Assembly: GCF_000715075.1 (NCBI RefSeq)
Contig: NC_134081.1
Coordinates: 68,874,153 to 68,938,152, forward strand
Origin: Nicotiana tabacum
Lineage: Eukaryota; Streptophyta; Magnoliopsida; Solanales; Solanaceae
Direction of reading: 5' to 3'
Length of the DNA stretch: 64,000 nucleotides
The stretch's first letter is position 1; the number at the start of each line of letters is the position of its first letter. Both the position numbers and the translations under genes were made by a program. Under the pieces are notes generated by a model, which saw only the letters and a program-made list of their open reading frames with translations, ran no database searches and was not told the origin of the DNA. Positions 35,080 through 47,852 of this stretch are shown piece by piece.

Positions 35080-36301
35080 TGCTCCCAAACACACACGCAA
35101 GTATACGTGATCGTACAAGTAATATAAGATTGTAAGTCCAGATATCGTACCCACAAGGACTTGTGATTAACTATTTACTAAATTAAACTAAGACAATTAA
35201 TCTATTCAAGTGACTTTTCTAAAGTATGAATATTTAACTAAAACTAATCTAGAGTCGAGAACTAAGAAATTAAAGAAAAACAAGTCGGCAATATTAGAGA
35301 CAAATTTAATGAGAGACGATATTCTAGAGCTATGGGTTAGCTAACAATCCCGTTGAACCTTCTACCTAAATTGTCTAATTAATTTATTTGAGTTATTGAT
35401 TGACGGGGTTAATATTACTCGTAGCATTCTCCCGAAGTACTACTCGCCTATTCAAGCTAACCTAACGCCTATATTCCTATGGAATTAGGATTAACAAGAA
35501 TGCATTAATAGTTCTTGTACAATAACCAAGAAAGGTGATTAGGTATATCCCTATCCTAACAGCAAATCCGTTTCTAACACTCAGGTTTAAGATCTCGTTC
35601 TACTCTATCATATATGCAATCTAGAATTCCCTCTCCCGATCAATCCTAGATTTGTAGATAGTATTTAATTGGTTATCAAGCAATCAAACAATTAAGCGCA
35701 AGATTGAATAAATAAACCAATATGATAAAATAATAAGAACAATTCAAGCTTCAACTACAATGTTCATGTAGCACCCCAAAACTCTAGAACTAATAAACAA
35801 TGAGATTAAAGGAAGATAAGAGAAGAAAAATTAGTTGGAGGCCTCCTCCCAAGCATGGTTTGTGGTTTCCCCTCCAAAGTGGCGTGTTCTCCCCCCAAAA
35901 TATGTTTAGTCTTGCTTTTATACCAGTTGGAGGGGGGGGAGGGAGGGGGGTCTTGGGCCAAAATAACATTGCCCCGGACGAACTAGAAGATTTTTCCCGT
36001 CACTAGTCCCAGAGTAGTGTGGGGCGCTAGCCATGACGCTTGAACTTTTTAGCATTCTGCCTTCTGCGCCACAGGTAGCGCCCCACGCTAGCCTGGGCGC
36101 TTCTCTGTGGCATTTTTCCCATTTCGCTCCTTTTTGCCTCCAATCTTGCACCTTTGTCCCATATTATTTTTGGATGATTCCTACATATAACAAAATTACG
36201 AATTAGAACAAATCATTATATTTCACATCCGAAATCTATGAAATATGAGTAAAATGCGAGGCGATATGCATATAAATATACATACTTTAAGCTAAATATC
36301 A
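35080..36301 (-). repeat. Athila-like 5' LTR
   Basis: A 1222-bp segment that begins TGATATTTAGC and ends GGGAGCA on the minus strand, bounded by Tat RNase H text on one side and the primer-binding site on the other. It has no coding content. A GC-rich cluster with an 11-bp inverted pair lies at 36019-36029 and 36076-36086. Confidence 0.7.
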
Positions 36302-39300
36302 ATCATACGCACTTAATTTGACCGCCGATTTGACGAGTCACCCGATAGTTCTGGCATATGGAGAATACTCCTCAACGGGAAAGTAGAGACCACCAAAATA
36401 GGATGACATTAAAAATATCATCTTAGCTTTCGCGCAACAATTTTGAGTGCTAGTGCAAGTTTTTCTAAATGTGAATTCCTAGTTTCAGAGCCTATTAGTG
36501 CTCTACTTACATATTATATGGAAGATTGCGTACCTTTATTTTGTCGGACTAAAACGACACTTATAGCGGTTTCTACCACTGCCAGGTAGACCAAGAGTCG
36601 TTCTCCCAATTCGAGTTTCGACAAAAGAGGCGGGTTGGACAAGTACCTTTTGCTTGTCGACATTCAGTAGTCCATCTGAAGTTCTTGTTCTTCTTCAGCA
36701 TCACAAAGATTTTGTGGCACCTCTCGTGGGAGCGAGATATGAATCGCACGAGCGCTGCTATATTTCCGGTCAGCCTCTTTGCTTCCGTTTGACTTCTTAA
36801 TACTTTGGTTATGATTTCAATTGCTCTAATATGCACGAGGTTAGCTTTTATACCTCTATTTGAAACTAGAAAGCCATGGAACTTACCTGAACTGACCACA
36901 AAGGCACAATTTTCTAGGTTGAGTTTCATGTTATACTTTTGAAGGACTTCGAAGGCTTCCTTCAAGTGGGTCAGATGGTCGTCGGCTCGAATCGATTTTA
37001 CTAATACATCATCAATGTATACTTCCATAGATTTGCTAATTTAATCCCAGATCATTCAAGTGACTATCTTTGGTACGTTGATCCGATATTTTTTAAGCCG
37101 AATGGCATGATGTTGTAGCAGTAGGTCCCCATGTCGGTAATAAATGAAGCTTTTTCTTGGTCTCTGGGTTACATTCTGATCTTGTTGTATCCTGAATATG
37201 CATCCAAAAAGCTTAATAATTCATGAACAACTGTGGAACCTATGAGTTGATCGATGTTTGGAATAGGAAAGCAACCCTTTGGGCATGCTTTGTTAAGGTC
37301 TTTGTAGTCAGCACAAACTCTCTATTTTTCATTCTTTTTGGGCACCACCATGATATTGGCTAGCTATTTAGGATATTTCACTAGCGGATAAAGTCATTAT
37401 TGAGCATCTTGGTGACTTCTTCCTCCATCACTCGAGATCATTCAGGTCTAATATTTCTCTTCTTCTGTTTCACGGGTTGGTGATTTGGATCCACATTAAA
37501 TTTCTGCACTGTGATATCCACCAGGATGACCTTTATATCTACATGAGATCAAGCAAAATAGTCCGAATTATCTTGAAAAAATTTAATTATCTTATGCTTC
37601 TTCTTTGGAGTCAGTCCCGAGCCTATGTAGACCTTCCTTTTTGGCCAGTGAATAAAGAGGACCACTTCTTCTAGCTCTTCCGTTGTTGGGGGGAAAATTA
37701 TCTTCCTCGAGTTCAACGATTCTATTTGGAGGGGGGGCTGTTTCAGTGGTATTAGCTGCATTCCCACCCTCATGTTGTTGTAATTGCTATTTGGAAGTGT
37801 CCTATTTGGAGATATTATTCGTGGCGGTGATTGAATTGAATTCTCGAGATGCTCTTTATTCTTTTCAGATCTATTGTATCCCCCTTTTGGATGGGAACTT
37901 TATCACCTTGTGCAAAGTTGAAGATACTGCATCCTTCTCGTGAATCCATGGCCTCCCTAAGATGGCATTGTAGGCCATATCTCATTCTATAACCTAGAAC
38001 GGGGTATCCTTAGTTACCCCTTCGACATTGGTCTCCAATGTTACTTCTCCACGGGTCATCTTACTAGAGTTGTTGAATCTCGAGAGCAGTCGTACTTTCA
38101 AAATGATTCAGCCCGTGAGCTGTATTTCCTCGATCACTCGTGACTGTTTTATGTTGGCTGAACTTCCTGGGTCAAATAAAACTCATCTCACCTCAGTGTC
38201 AAAAATTCTTAAAGTGATTACCAGGGCGTCGTTGTGCGGCATGGTCAATCCGTCTGCATCTTCGTCATTGAATGTGATACTTTCTCTGGCTAGCATTTGT
38301 CGGGTGTGATTCTCGTGAGAAATAGACATTTTCGTGAATTTCCTTGCTACCACGAAGGTGACTCTGTTTATTTCTTCCTCTCTGATGATAACATTGACGA
38401 TCCTCTTAGGAGTTAGAACCTTTGGTGGATCCTCCTTGTTCCGATTTTTCATGGAGGACAACATCGCCTTTTCACTAAAGAGTTCTGTTATGTATCCCTC
38501 CTTGAGCAAGCGATTGACTTCACCTCGGAGAAGTCTATAGTCCAAAGTCTTGTGGTCGCGATCATTATGAAATTCGCACCAAAATTCTTGGCTTCGCTTG
38601 CTTGGGTCAGACATCATCTCTTTTGGCCACCTTACTTGTTCCCCATATCTTTGAGCGCTGCCACTAACTCTGTCACATTCACGCCGAAGCCATAGTCGTC
38701 GAGTTTTGGCCTGGAGTGATGATTGATGATTCTAGGTGTCTCTGGTTATTTTCTAGGCTAGTGCATGGGCTGTTCATTTCTTTAGCTGGGACTCCTATCG
38801 TCACATACATGCCTTGGCCGTTGGTCAGTCTCACGTTGTATGGGTCTGGGGTACTGTTTATGCTGTATTTTGGTATCTCGGCGCCCAAGTTCATCCTATT
38901 TGCTGGTTCTTTCTAGTTGGCGGTCATATCCATGGGTGTTTTTCATTTCAAATCCAGGGAGCAATGAGATGTCTTAACTTATCCGGAGTTTTGCTGTATC
39001 GGTGGTATACATCATTCCATGTCTTTACAGGGAATTCTCGGAGGCTTTCTTTCAATCTTTGCAAGGCCTCTGAGCTTTCTGGGTTCAGGTTCTTGGTGAC
39101 TGCCATGGATGCCCAATTGTCTTCAACTTCTGGGAGCAACATTCTCTGGAACCTGTCAGTGAAGTCCTAGAGTGACTCGGTTTTACAATCTTGAAGATAT
39201 CTTCCACTTGTTTTTTCCACCTTTTGCGCTCATGAATGGGCTTTGATTAAGGCATCTACAAGTTCAACAAAATAACTAATAGAATATTTGGGTAAATGAG

Positions 39301-39993
39301 AATATCAGGTTAGAGCCCCTTCTGTAAGCATTTCCCTGATTTTTTTGATGAGTAGTAACCCAATCTCTTCCTTCGTAAGATCGTTTCCTTTGATCCCAGT
39401 TGTATATGCCATGATGTGGTCACGAGGATCCTAGGTACCATCGTATTTTGGAATATCAGGCATCTTGAATTTCTTCAGTATCGTCACGGGGGCCACGCTA
39501 GGCTTCCACGGCTGTTGCGAATGCTTGTTCACGTCGATCCCTTTGACGATCGGAGACACTCCTAGAATTTGTTCAATTCTTTTGTTTTGTTCCTTAAGTT
39601 GCCTCTGCATGATTAGAATAGTATTTTGTCATTCAGTACTTAAATCCATACCTGAGCATCTGGCTCCGGTGCCATTTTAGACATAGGAGTTCCATCGGTA
39701 GCCTCCGTTCTCAGAGGTGGGGTTGGCGTCATTACCATTTCTCCACTCGTCCATACCTTCAAGGCTTCTCGAATTTGAGCGATCAACTTTTGCTATTCCA
39801 TCATAAAGTTGCCCACCTTCTTCTCCAGCCCTCAGATATTGGGATAGTCGCCACTCGATCTTGGTGACGATTTATTTCGGTCGCGAGGGTGGGTGGATCA
39901 GGTAGAGTGATCATCTGGAGTTCGAGTTCCTTCAGGTCGTTCGGTCGTTTGTCTAGTTACGGAAACATTGAGTTGCTCATTGTTTCCTGACAT
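36302..39993 (-). pseudogene. Tat gag-pol (gag, protease, RT, start of RNase H)
   Basis: It starts at ATG 39993 (MSGNNEQLNVSVTRQTTERP). Gag text ALQRLKESLREFPVKTWND lies near 39060. SQEFWCEFHNDRDHKTLDYR starts near 38590, with KRIVNVIIREEEINRVTF after it. The protease motif VLFDPGSSANI is near 38175, and AILGRPWIHEKDAV is upstream of RT. RT text VCADYKDLNKACPKGCFPIP lies near 37300, with YIDDVLVKS at about 37020. The connection leads to RNase H with LVYLAVVETAISVVLVRQ, LEKLALALKIVARKLR and HPILVVSTFPLRSIL. The reading ends at PELSG..LVKSAVKLSAYD, where the Athila LTR begins. Many stops and frame shifts occur. The rest of RNase H and integrase do not appear on the far side of the insertion. 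Confidence 0.75.
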
Positions 39994-40084
39994 GGCATTC
40001 TTCTTTCAACAAGCACAAAAAAAATAAAGTTGGATGAGTCAGTAAACGTAACTGAGTTTGTGAATCAAACCTTTAATGACCAGG

Positions 40085-40102
40085 GCCCCATGGTAGGCGT
40101 CA
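40085..40102 (-). other. primer-binding site of the Tat element
   Basis: TGACGCCTACCATGGGGC on the minus strand resembles the TGGCGCCCACCGTGGGGC site of Grande/Cinful-type Tat elements with three changes. It lies eight bases past the LTR end at 40110. Confidence 0.6.
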
Positions 40103-40109
40103 AACTATT

Positions 40110-40128
40110 TGACCCAAAAACTAGTTTT
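40110..40128 (-). repeat. Tat 5' LTR, end fragment left of the Copia insertion
   Basis: This 19-bp piece (ending GGGTCA on the minus strand) rejoins 46321-46898 once the Copia element and one GTTTT copy are removed. The rejoined LTR is 592 bp, against 615 bp for the other copy. Confidence 0.65.
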
Positions 40129-40404
40129 TGTTATAAGAGAAATCAAATTATGTTGGATGTCTACTCTTCCTCCATGATCTTCTCAAATGCTTAGTAACAT
40201 ATTCAATGACATATTTCTATGCTTAATGACATATTCAATGACATATTTTTATTCACTTTTCATACCTATACAAAGGCCTTGTAATAGATAGGAAAAACAC
40301 ATAATTGAAGAAGAAATAAGAATCTCTCTTCCTCTCTTTCTCTCTATATCTCTTAGCTTGTTTTTCCTTGTTCGATATTGTTATTTTGAATTATATTTAT
40401 AACA
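40129..40404 (+). repeat. Copia 5' LTR
   Basis: 276 bp. It contains a repeated ATTCAATGACATATTT motif and a CT-rich run near its 3' part. CGTTATCAGCACGA follows immediately; this recurs after the LTR in many plant Copia elements and is the likely primer-binding site. Confidence 0.92.
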
Positions 40405-41078
40405 CGTTATCAGCACGATTGTCACCTTCATTTTCACAATCACATCCTAGTTGTGTTCGATTCTCCTTCAGGTATATCACTATATATTCTTTTAGTTTAT
40501 GGTAATATATATGCACCAATATGCTATTTATTAACAAATTCATATACTGTTAAGCATTTATTTTAGTTGATCATGTTACTGAAGTTCTCTTACCTTGCTT
40601 ATTGTTAAAGAAAATATAAGATATAGATCTTAAGTGCGTTAAACTAACAAAAATAATTTAATAAATATGTGTGGACTTGCGTAGAGCAAAACTTATCTTC
40701 AAGACATTCTACAAAAATAAAATAGTGATAACCAAGGTGACAAAGTAATTATTGTACATACTAGTTTAAATTACTTTACAATTGGTAGAAAGTAATATTT
40801 GAATACATTCACTCTTATCACCATATATGGTTATTCCTCAAATCCACGTTTATAACAAATTGCTTTTCTTTTACCATACTAAATATATCTCTTTATGTTT
40901 ATTCATATACTCCATAATTCTTATTTATTTGACATATATATTATATGTTACTTTTTATACTACATGTTTGAAGTGATCAACTTCTTAATTAGTTGTCTGA
41001 TTTATTTTTACAAGCATATTTTTATTGAAAATTATTTTTATTTGTTCTAACCCATTTACTTTTGTGATTAGTTTCAAT
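40405..41078 (+). other. Copia 5' leader
   Basis: Untranslated AT-rich sequence between the primer-binding site and the gag ATG. No ORF of note. Confidence 0.6.
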
Positions 41079-42113
41079 ATGTCAAACTTGTCAAAGCTTG
41101 AATTCGTGGCACTAGACATTACCGGGAAGATTTATTTATCATGGGTCCTTGATGCTGAAATTCACATTGACGCTAAAGGTCTTGGAAATACTATTATACA
41201 AGAAAATGAAGCATCAAATCAGGATAAAGCGAAGGCCATGATTTTCCTTCGTCATCATCTACATGAAGGGTTAAAAATCAAATATTTAACTGTAAAAGAT
41301 CCACTTGATTTATGGATTAATTTGAAGGATCGATATGACCACCTAAAACTTACGGTATTATCGAAAGCTCGGTATGAATGGATACATTTAAGGTTGCAAG
41401 ACTTTAAAACCGTAAGTGAGTATAATTCGGCTATCTTTAAAGTAAGTTCTCTATTAAAATTATGTGGAGACACTATCACAAATGAGGACTTATTAGAAAA
41501 AATATTTTCTACTTTTCATGCTTCAAATGTGGTGCTACAACAGTAATACCGTGAAAAGGATTTTAAGAAATATTCTGAGTTAATCACATGCCTACTTGTG
41601 ACAGAGCACAATAATACTCTATTAATGAAAAATCATGAAGCCTGTCCCACTGGGTCAGCACCATTCCCGGAAGTGAATGCTGTAGCAGCATATGATAAGT
41701 CTGAAAGAAAACAAAATAATTACCGTGGTCGTGGACATAGTCGTAGACATGGACGTGGCAGGGGACAAAACAATTATCGTCATTATGGTGGAAATAAATA
41801 GGAGAACAATAAGGGTTCTCAAATTAATCTTTCAAAAGGTAAAATTAGTATGTGTCACCGATGTGGTATGAAAGGTCATTGGGCACGCATTTGTCGTACG
41901 CCAGATTATTTTGTCAAACTTTATCAAGCCTCCCTTAGAAAGAAAGAAAATAATGTGGAGGCACACTTGACCTTTCAAAATAATGATGATGAAGCAGGTC
42001 CCTCAAACAAATATGATTCTGAGGCACAACTTGCATATAAAGATGATGATTTTGGAGGCCTAGCAAATATTACTCATTTAGAAGCTGGAGACTTCTTTGA
42101 GGATATTGACTGA
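41079..42113 (+). pseudogene. Copia gag
   Basis: The frame opens at ATG 41079 (MSNLSKLEFVALDITGKIYL) and runs to TGA 42111 with two internal stops, TAA 41544 and TAG 41799. It shows the UBN2-type gag body (YLSWVLDAEIHIDAKGL, LKDRYDHLKLTVLSKARYEW, EYNSAIFKVSSLLKLCG), then an Arg/Gly-rich stretch and the zinc knuckle CHRCGMKGHWARIC (Cys-x2-Cys-x4-His-x4-Cys). Without the two stops it would be a single 344-codon frame. The start is chosen as the ATG beginning the conserved text; the upstream ATG at 41025 gives only a hydrophobic leader. Confidence 0.88.
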
Positions 42114-42306
42114 AGAACTAATCATCTTACTGGGAATGAAGCTATAATAAAAGTTGTCATTTTGCTATGTGTGCAACTAGTTTATTTTCTTAAGTGTATT
42201 TTCCTAATGTATCATGTGTTGCTAGTTTCTACATTCCTAATGTATTTCTTAATATATATTTTGTTTGTCTTTCATATTTCTTATAATGTACTTTTTGATT
42301 TTTTTT
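42114..42306 (+). other. AT-rich gap between Copia gag and pol
   Basis: About 190 bp without conserved protein text. Gag and pol are in different frames. Pol expression would need a separate start, frameshifting or splicing; the sequence does not show which. Confidence 0.45.
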
Positions 42307-45300
42307 ATGAAGAATATGAAAATTTTCCGGTCTTCAGTTGGACTCAAGATTAATAAAGATGATATATGTCTTCTGGATAGTGCTACAACACACACTATTT
42401 TAAGAGATAAGAGATATTTCTCTTATTTGATAATGAAAGAAGCCAATGTTAATACAATATCAGGTAGTACAAAATTAATTGAAGGTTCTGGAAGAGCCAA
42501 TTTATTACTACCAGGAGGAACAAAATTGGCTATTGATGAAGCACTATATTGTAGTAAATCTCAAAGAAACTTATTAAGTTTCAAAGATATTCGCCAAAAT
42601 GGCTACCATATTGAGACTACAAATGATGAAAAGATTGAATATTTTTATATTACTATAATAATGTCTGGTAAGAAATATGTGCTTGAAATTTTACCTGCTC
42701 TTTCCTCCGGCTTATACTACACAAGTATTAGCAGGATTGAAACGCATGCCATAGTAAATGAAAAATTTACTAATCAAGATAATTTTATTATTTGGCATGA
42801 CCGGTTGGGTCATCCTGGTTCTATTATGATGCGTAAAATAATTGAGAATTCACATGGACATTCAATGAAGAACCATAAGGTTCTTCAATTTAAAGAATTC
42901 TCTTGTGCTGCATATTCTCAAGGCAAATTAATTATTAGACCATCAGCTATTAAAGTTAGGATGGAATCCCCTACATTTCTGGAATGTATACAGGGTGATA
43001 TATGTGGGCCCATTCACCCTCCATGTGGACCATTCAGATATTATATGATTTTGGTAGATGCATCTACAAGATGGTCACATGTGTGCTTACTATCAACTCG
43101 CAATATGGCACTTGCGAGATTGTTGGCTCAAATAATAAAGCTAAGAGCACAATTTCCAGATTGTGCAATTAAGACAATTTGTCTTGATAATGCTGGTGAG
43201 TTTACATCCCAAGTCTTTAATGATTATTGTATATCAACTGGGATAACAATTGAGCATCCGGTTGCTCATGTTCATACACAAAATGGTTTAGCGGAATCAT
43301 TGATCAAACGCCTCCAATTAATTGCTAGACCAATGCTTATGAGAACAAAACTTCCCATTTCAATATGGGGTCATGCTATTTTACATGCAGCAGCACTTGT
43401 GCGGATAAGGCCCACAAGTTATCATAAAGTCTCCCCATTGCAATTGGCTTTTGGTCAGGAGCCAAATATTTCTCATCTTAGAATCTTTGGTTGCGCGATA
43501 TATGTTCCAATTGCTCCACCATAACGCATAAAAATGGGTCCCCAAAGAAGGTTGGGAGTATATGTTGGGTATGAATCTCCTTCTATTATAAAATATCTGG
43601 AGCCTATGACTGGAGATTTATTTACAACAAGATTTTCTGATTGTCATTTTGATGAATCAGTATACCCAATATTAGGGGGAGAAAATAAGCAGCTGAGAAA
43701 GGAGATAGATTGGAATATATTATCACTATCTCATTTAGATTCTTGAACAAATCAATGTGAACAAGAGGTTCAAAAGATAATTCATTTGCAAAATATTGCA
43801 AATCAACTGCCAGATGCATTCACTGACCTACCAAGGGTGACTAAGTCACATATTCTAGCTGCTAATGCTCCAATTCGAGTGGATATCCCGGTAGGACAAT
43901 TAATTAAAGCAAATGATTTTAAACCACGCTTGAAATGTGGTAGACCTATCGGTTCTAAGGATAAAAATCTTCGTAAAAGAAAAGGAGCAAATGATCAAAG
44001 TGATCATAATACGAAGATAGTGACTCAAGAAGAGCACAAAGACATAACAAATGATAAAACCTCAAGGGAGGTTCAGGTACCTGAAAATGATAAGAATGAA
44101 GAGATCTCAATAAGTTATGTCTTAACGGGAAAAAGATGGAACCGAAATAATATTGTTATCGATAACGTTTTTGCTTATAATGTCGCTATTGAAATAATGC
44201 AACAAGATGAGGATCTTGAACCAAAATCTGTTGATGAATGTAGACAGAGAAATGATTGGCCAAAATGGGAAGATGCTATCCAGGCAGAATTAACTTCACT
44301 TGCGAAACGTGAAGTTTTTGGGTTTGTAGTCCAAACACCAAATAGTGTTAAGCCTGTTGGCTATAAATGGGGTTTTGTACGTAAAAGTAATGAGAAAAAT
44401 GAGGTACAAAGATATAAGGCACGCCTTGTTGCACAAGGATTTTCACAAAGGCCTGGTATCGATTATGAAAAGACGTATTCTCTTGTTGTGGATGCTATAA
44501 CGTTCCGTTATCTCATTAGTTTTGCTGTCCATGAAAAGCTTGACATGTATTTAATGGATGTGGTTACAGCCTACCTTTACGGCTCACTTGATAATGAGAT
44601 ATACATGAAAATTCCCTAGGGATTTAAAATGCCTGACACACATAATTCGAAGTCCCGGGAAATATTTTCAATCAAATTGCAAAGATCTTTGTATGGTCTA
44701 AAGCAATCAGGTAGAATGTGGTATAACCGCCTTAATGAGTATTTATTAAAGGAAGGTTATATAAATGATACCATTTGTCCATGTGTTTTTATAAAGAAAA
44801 CAACATCAGAGTTTGTTGTACTTGATGTATATGTTGATGATATAAACCTTATTGGAACTCCTACAGAATTCCAAAAGGCAATTGATTTTTTAAAGAAGGA
44901 ATTTGAGATGAAAGATCTCGAGAAAACAAAATTATGTCTTGGTTTGCAAATTGAACATTTGGCAAACGAGACTTTTATTCATCAATCTGCCTATATAGAA
45001 AAGGTATTGAAATGGTTTTACATGGATGGAGCACATCCATTAAGTACTCCGATGATTGTTCGATCACTTGATGTGAATAAGGACTCGTTCCGACCTCAAG
45101 AAAAGAATGAAGAACTTCTTGATCCTGAAGTACCATATCTTAGTGCAATTGGTGCACTTATGTATCTTGCTAACACTACAAGGCCTGACATAACTTTTTC
45201 AGTTAATGTCTTAGCAAGATATAGCTCTGCTCCTACAATGAGACATTGAAATGGAATCAAACACATATTGCGATATCTAAAAGGGACTATCGATATGGGA

Positions 45301-45828
45301 TTATTTTATGGCAATGATTGCAGTCCCGATCTTGTTGGTTATGCCGATGCTGGGTATTTATCTGACCCACACAAGGCTCAATCTCAAACAGGCTATGTGT
45401 TTACATATGGAGGTACTGCCATATCTTGGCGATCGACTAAGCAATCAATAGTGGCTACTTCATCTAATCATACTGAGATAATTTTTATTCATGAAGCAAG
45501 TCGAGAATGTGTATGGTTGAGGTCTATAATACACCTTATTCGAGACAAGTATGGTTTGAAGTGTGATAAATTACCCACAATTTTGTATGAAGACAATGTA
45601 GCATGCATAGCCCAATTGAAAGGAGGATTCATAAAAGGGGATAGGACAAAGTACATTTCACCAAAGTTATTTTTCACACATGATCTTCAAAAGAATGGTG
45701 ATATCAATGTGCAACAGATCCGTTCAAGTGATAATATGGCCGATTTGTTCACCAAATCTTTACGGACGTCAACCTTCAAGAAACTAGTGTACAAGATTGG
45801 GATGCGAAAGCTCAAGGATGTGAATTGA
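42307..45828 (+). pseudogene. Copia pol (protease, integrase, RT, RNase H)
   Basis: One reading frame from ATG 42307 to TGA 45826, broken only by four stops (TAA 43522, TGA 43744, TAG 44617, TGA 45247) and with no frameshift. Protease: LLDSATTHTILRDKRYF. Integrase zinc region: WHDRLGHPGS, with the second Cys of the usual C..C pair replaced by Tyr (CAAYSQGK). Integrase core: GDICGPI, CLDNAGEFTS and HTQNGLAES supply the D, D and E. RT: RYKARLVAQGFSQRPGIDYE, the metal site YVDDINLIG near 44830 and LKQSGRMWYNRLNEYL. RNase H: LVGYADAGYLSD, with SSNHTEIIFIHEASRECVWL. The core text is close to active relatives; the lesions look recent. Confidence 0.92.
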
Positions 45829-46035
45829 TGCTCTCATCAGGGGGAGTTAATACACGTTGTACTCTTTTTCCCTTATAAGATTTTGTCCCACTGGATTTTT
45901 CTTGCAAGGTTTTTAACGAGGCAACCAAAAGGCGTATTTCTAAACATGTGTATTCTTTTTCCTTCACTATGATTTTTTTTCCATAGGATTTTTTCCTAAT
46001 AAGGTTTTAGCGAGGCACATTATCTATGGACATCC

Positions 46036-46044
46036 AAGGGGGAG
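46036..46044 (+). other. Copia polypurine tract
   Basis: AAGGGGGAG directly precedes the TGTTATAAG start of the 3' LTR. Confidence 0.85.
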
Positions 46045-46320
46045 TGTTATAAGAGAAATCAAATTATGTTGGATGTCTACTCTTCCTCCATGATCTTCTC
46101 AAATGCTTAGTGACATATTCAATGATATATTTCTATGCTTAATGACATATTCAATGACATATTTTTATTCACTTTTCATGCCTATATAAAGGCCTTGTAA
46201 TAGATAGGAAAAGCACACAATTGAAGAAAAAATAAGAATCTCTCTTCCTCTCTTTCTCTCTATATCTCTTAGCTTTTTTTTTCTTGTTCGATATTATTAT
46301 TTTGAGTTATATTTATAACA
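46045..46320 (+). repeat. Copia 3' LTR
   Basis: 276 bp, same length and ends as the 5' LTR, with about 11 differences by eye. It is followed by the GTTTT duplication and by resumed Tat LTR sequence. Confidence 0.93.
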
Positions 46321-46898
46321 GTTTTGAGATTAAACAATTAAATTTGTATTTCTCAAGGGTCACTAGCAATTTATTTGATTCGATGCAGTTATAAATAGTG
46401 AATAATGATAAACGAGAAATAGCGAAATAGATTAAAAAATAATGCAACGGAGAAAAATCTTCTTTATTTTCGGTCCCGAGCAATCTCTGATCACAAGTAT
46501 GGCGGATTTACAAAGCTTAGTCAGAAAACGAGTAGCACGTGATAATATATTTTGTCACAGAGAGGAATTTTCTGTGTGTATTCGATGCCCCTGCTATGGA
46601 TCATTGGGGCAGCTTCTATAGCGATAAGAGGTGAACTGCCATTCCGAGTTCAAGCCAGCATGATAGTGGATTAGGTTATGGGGAGCGGGATCTCCGATAG
46701 TGACTTCCGTTTCGGTGTAACGCTGATATCCACGATCTGTGGATAAGGTTGACTAGGTCTTCGAATGAAATCATCCACATGACCATGATCTCGGCACCTT
46801 TCGGACTTGAAAGCGTGTCCCATTGCTTGACCTCTAGGGTCTTAGTTACCACGTGAAACCTTTCTGCCATTCCACGTGGAAAGGGTAATTTTCACCCA
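46321..46898 (-). repeat. Tat 5' LTR, main part
   Basis: Homologous along its length to 17101-17715 in the same orientation. It starts TGGGTGAAAATTACCC on the minus strand. Both copies carry the block CGATGCCCCTGCT and the stretch AGCGATAAGAGGTGAACTGC. It is split by the Copia insertion. Confidence 0.75.

Positions 46899-47852
<954 letters not shown>

Larger units (their letters stand above)
24541..36301 (-). mobile_element. Athila-like Ty3/Gypsy element lacking a 3' LTR
   Basis: In minus orientation the order is 5' LTR (36301-35080), tRNA-Asp-type primer-binding site (35070-35053), gag, protease, RT, RNase H, integrase (to 28910), a spacer, an extra sense ORF (27491-26183) and a long non-coding tail. 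The right junction falls inside the Tat RNase H reading: target text ends GCGTATGAT and the LTR begins TGATATTTAGC. No second copy of this LTR was found on the left, so the left limit is approximate. The coding regions contain stops and frame changes throughout. Confidence 0.7.
40129..46320 (+). mobile_element. Ty1/Copia retrotransposon, full-length, 6192 bp
   Basis: Identical-length LTRs (276 bp each) run TGTTATAAGAG..TTTATAACA and are flanked by a perfect 5-bp duplication, GTTTT (40124-40128 and 46321-46325). The internal order is 5' leader, gag, protease, integrase, RT and RNase H, with integrase before RT as in Copia. It interrupts the Tat 5' LTR. By eye the LTRs differ at about 11 of 276 positions, nearly all transitions, so it is much younger than its host element. 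In-frame stops make it non-autonomous. Confidence 0.93.
17101..46898 (-). mobile_element. Tat-lineage Ty3/Gypsy element, nested and rearranged
   Basis: Related LTR sequences lie at both ends in the same orientation. Reading on the minus strand, the order is 5' LTR (46898-46321 plus 40128-40110), a primer-binding site, gag-pol (39993-36302), two antisense ORF regions (plus strand, 18237-23840), a polypurine tract at 17716-17737 and the 3' LTR. Antisense ORFs between pol and the 3' LTR are known in Tat elements such as Grande and Retand. The body is broken by an Athila-like insertion (about 24541-36301) and a Copia insertion (40129-46320). The rest of RNase H and all of integrase are missing. 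The flanks (ATGTT left, CACAA right) do not form a duplication and the LTRs are clearly diverged. Either a single old element was rearranged or two related copies were joined. Confidence 0.6.

Noticed and set aside
38028..39170. Plus-strand ORFs of 66-118 codons in the Tat gag region
   Set aside because: Complement of gag and protease text on the minus strand; no motif of their own.
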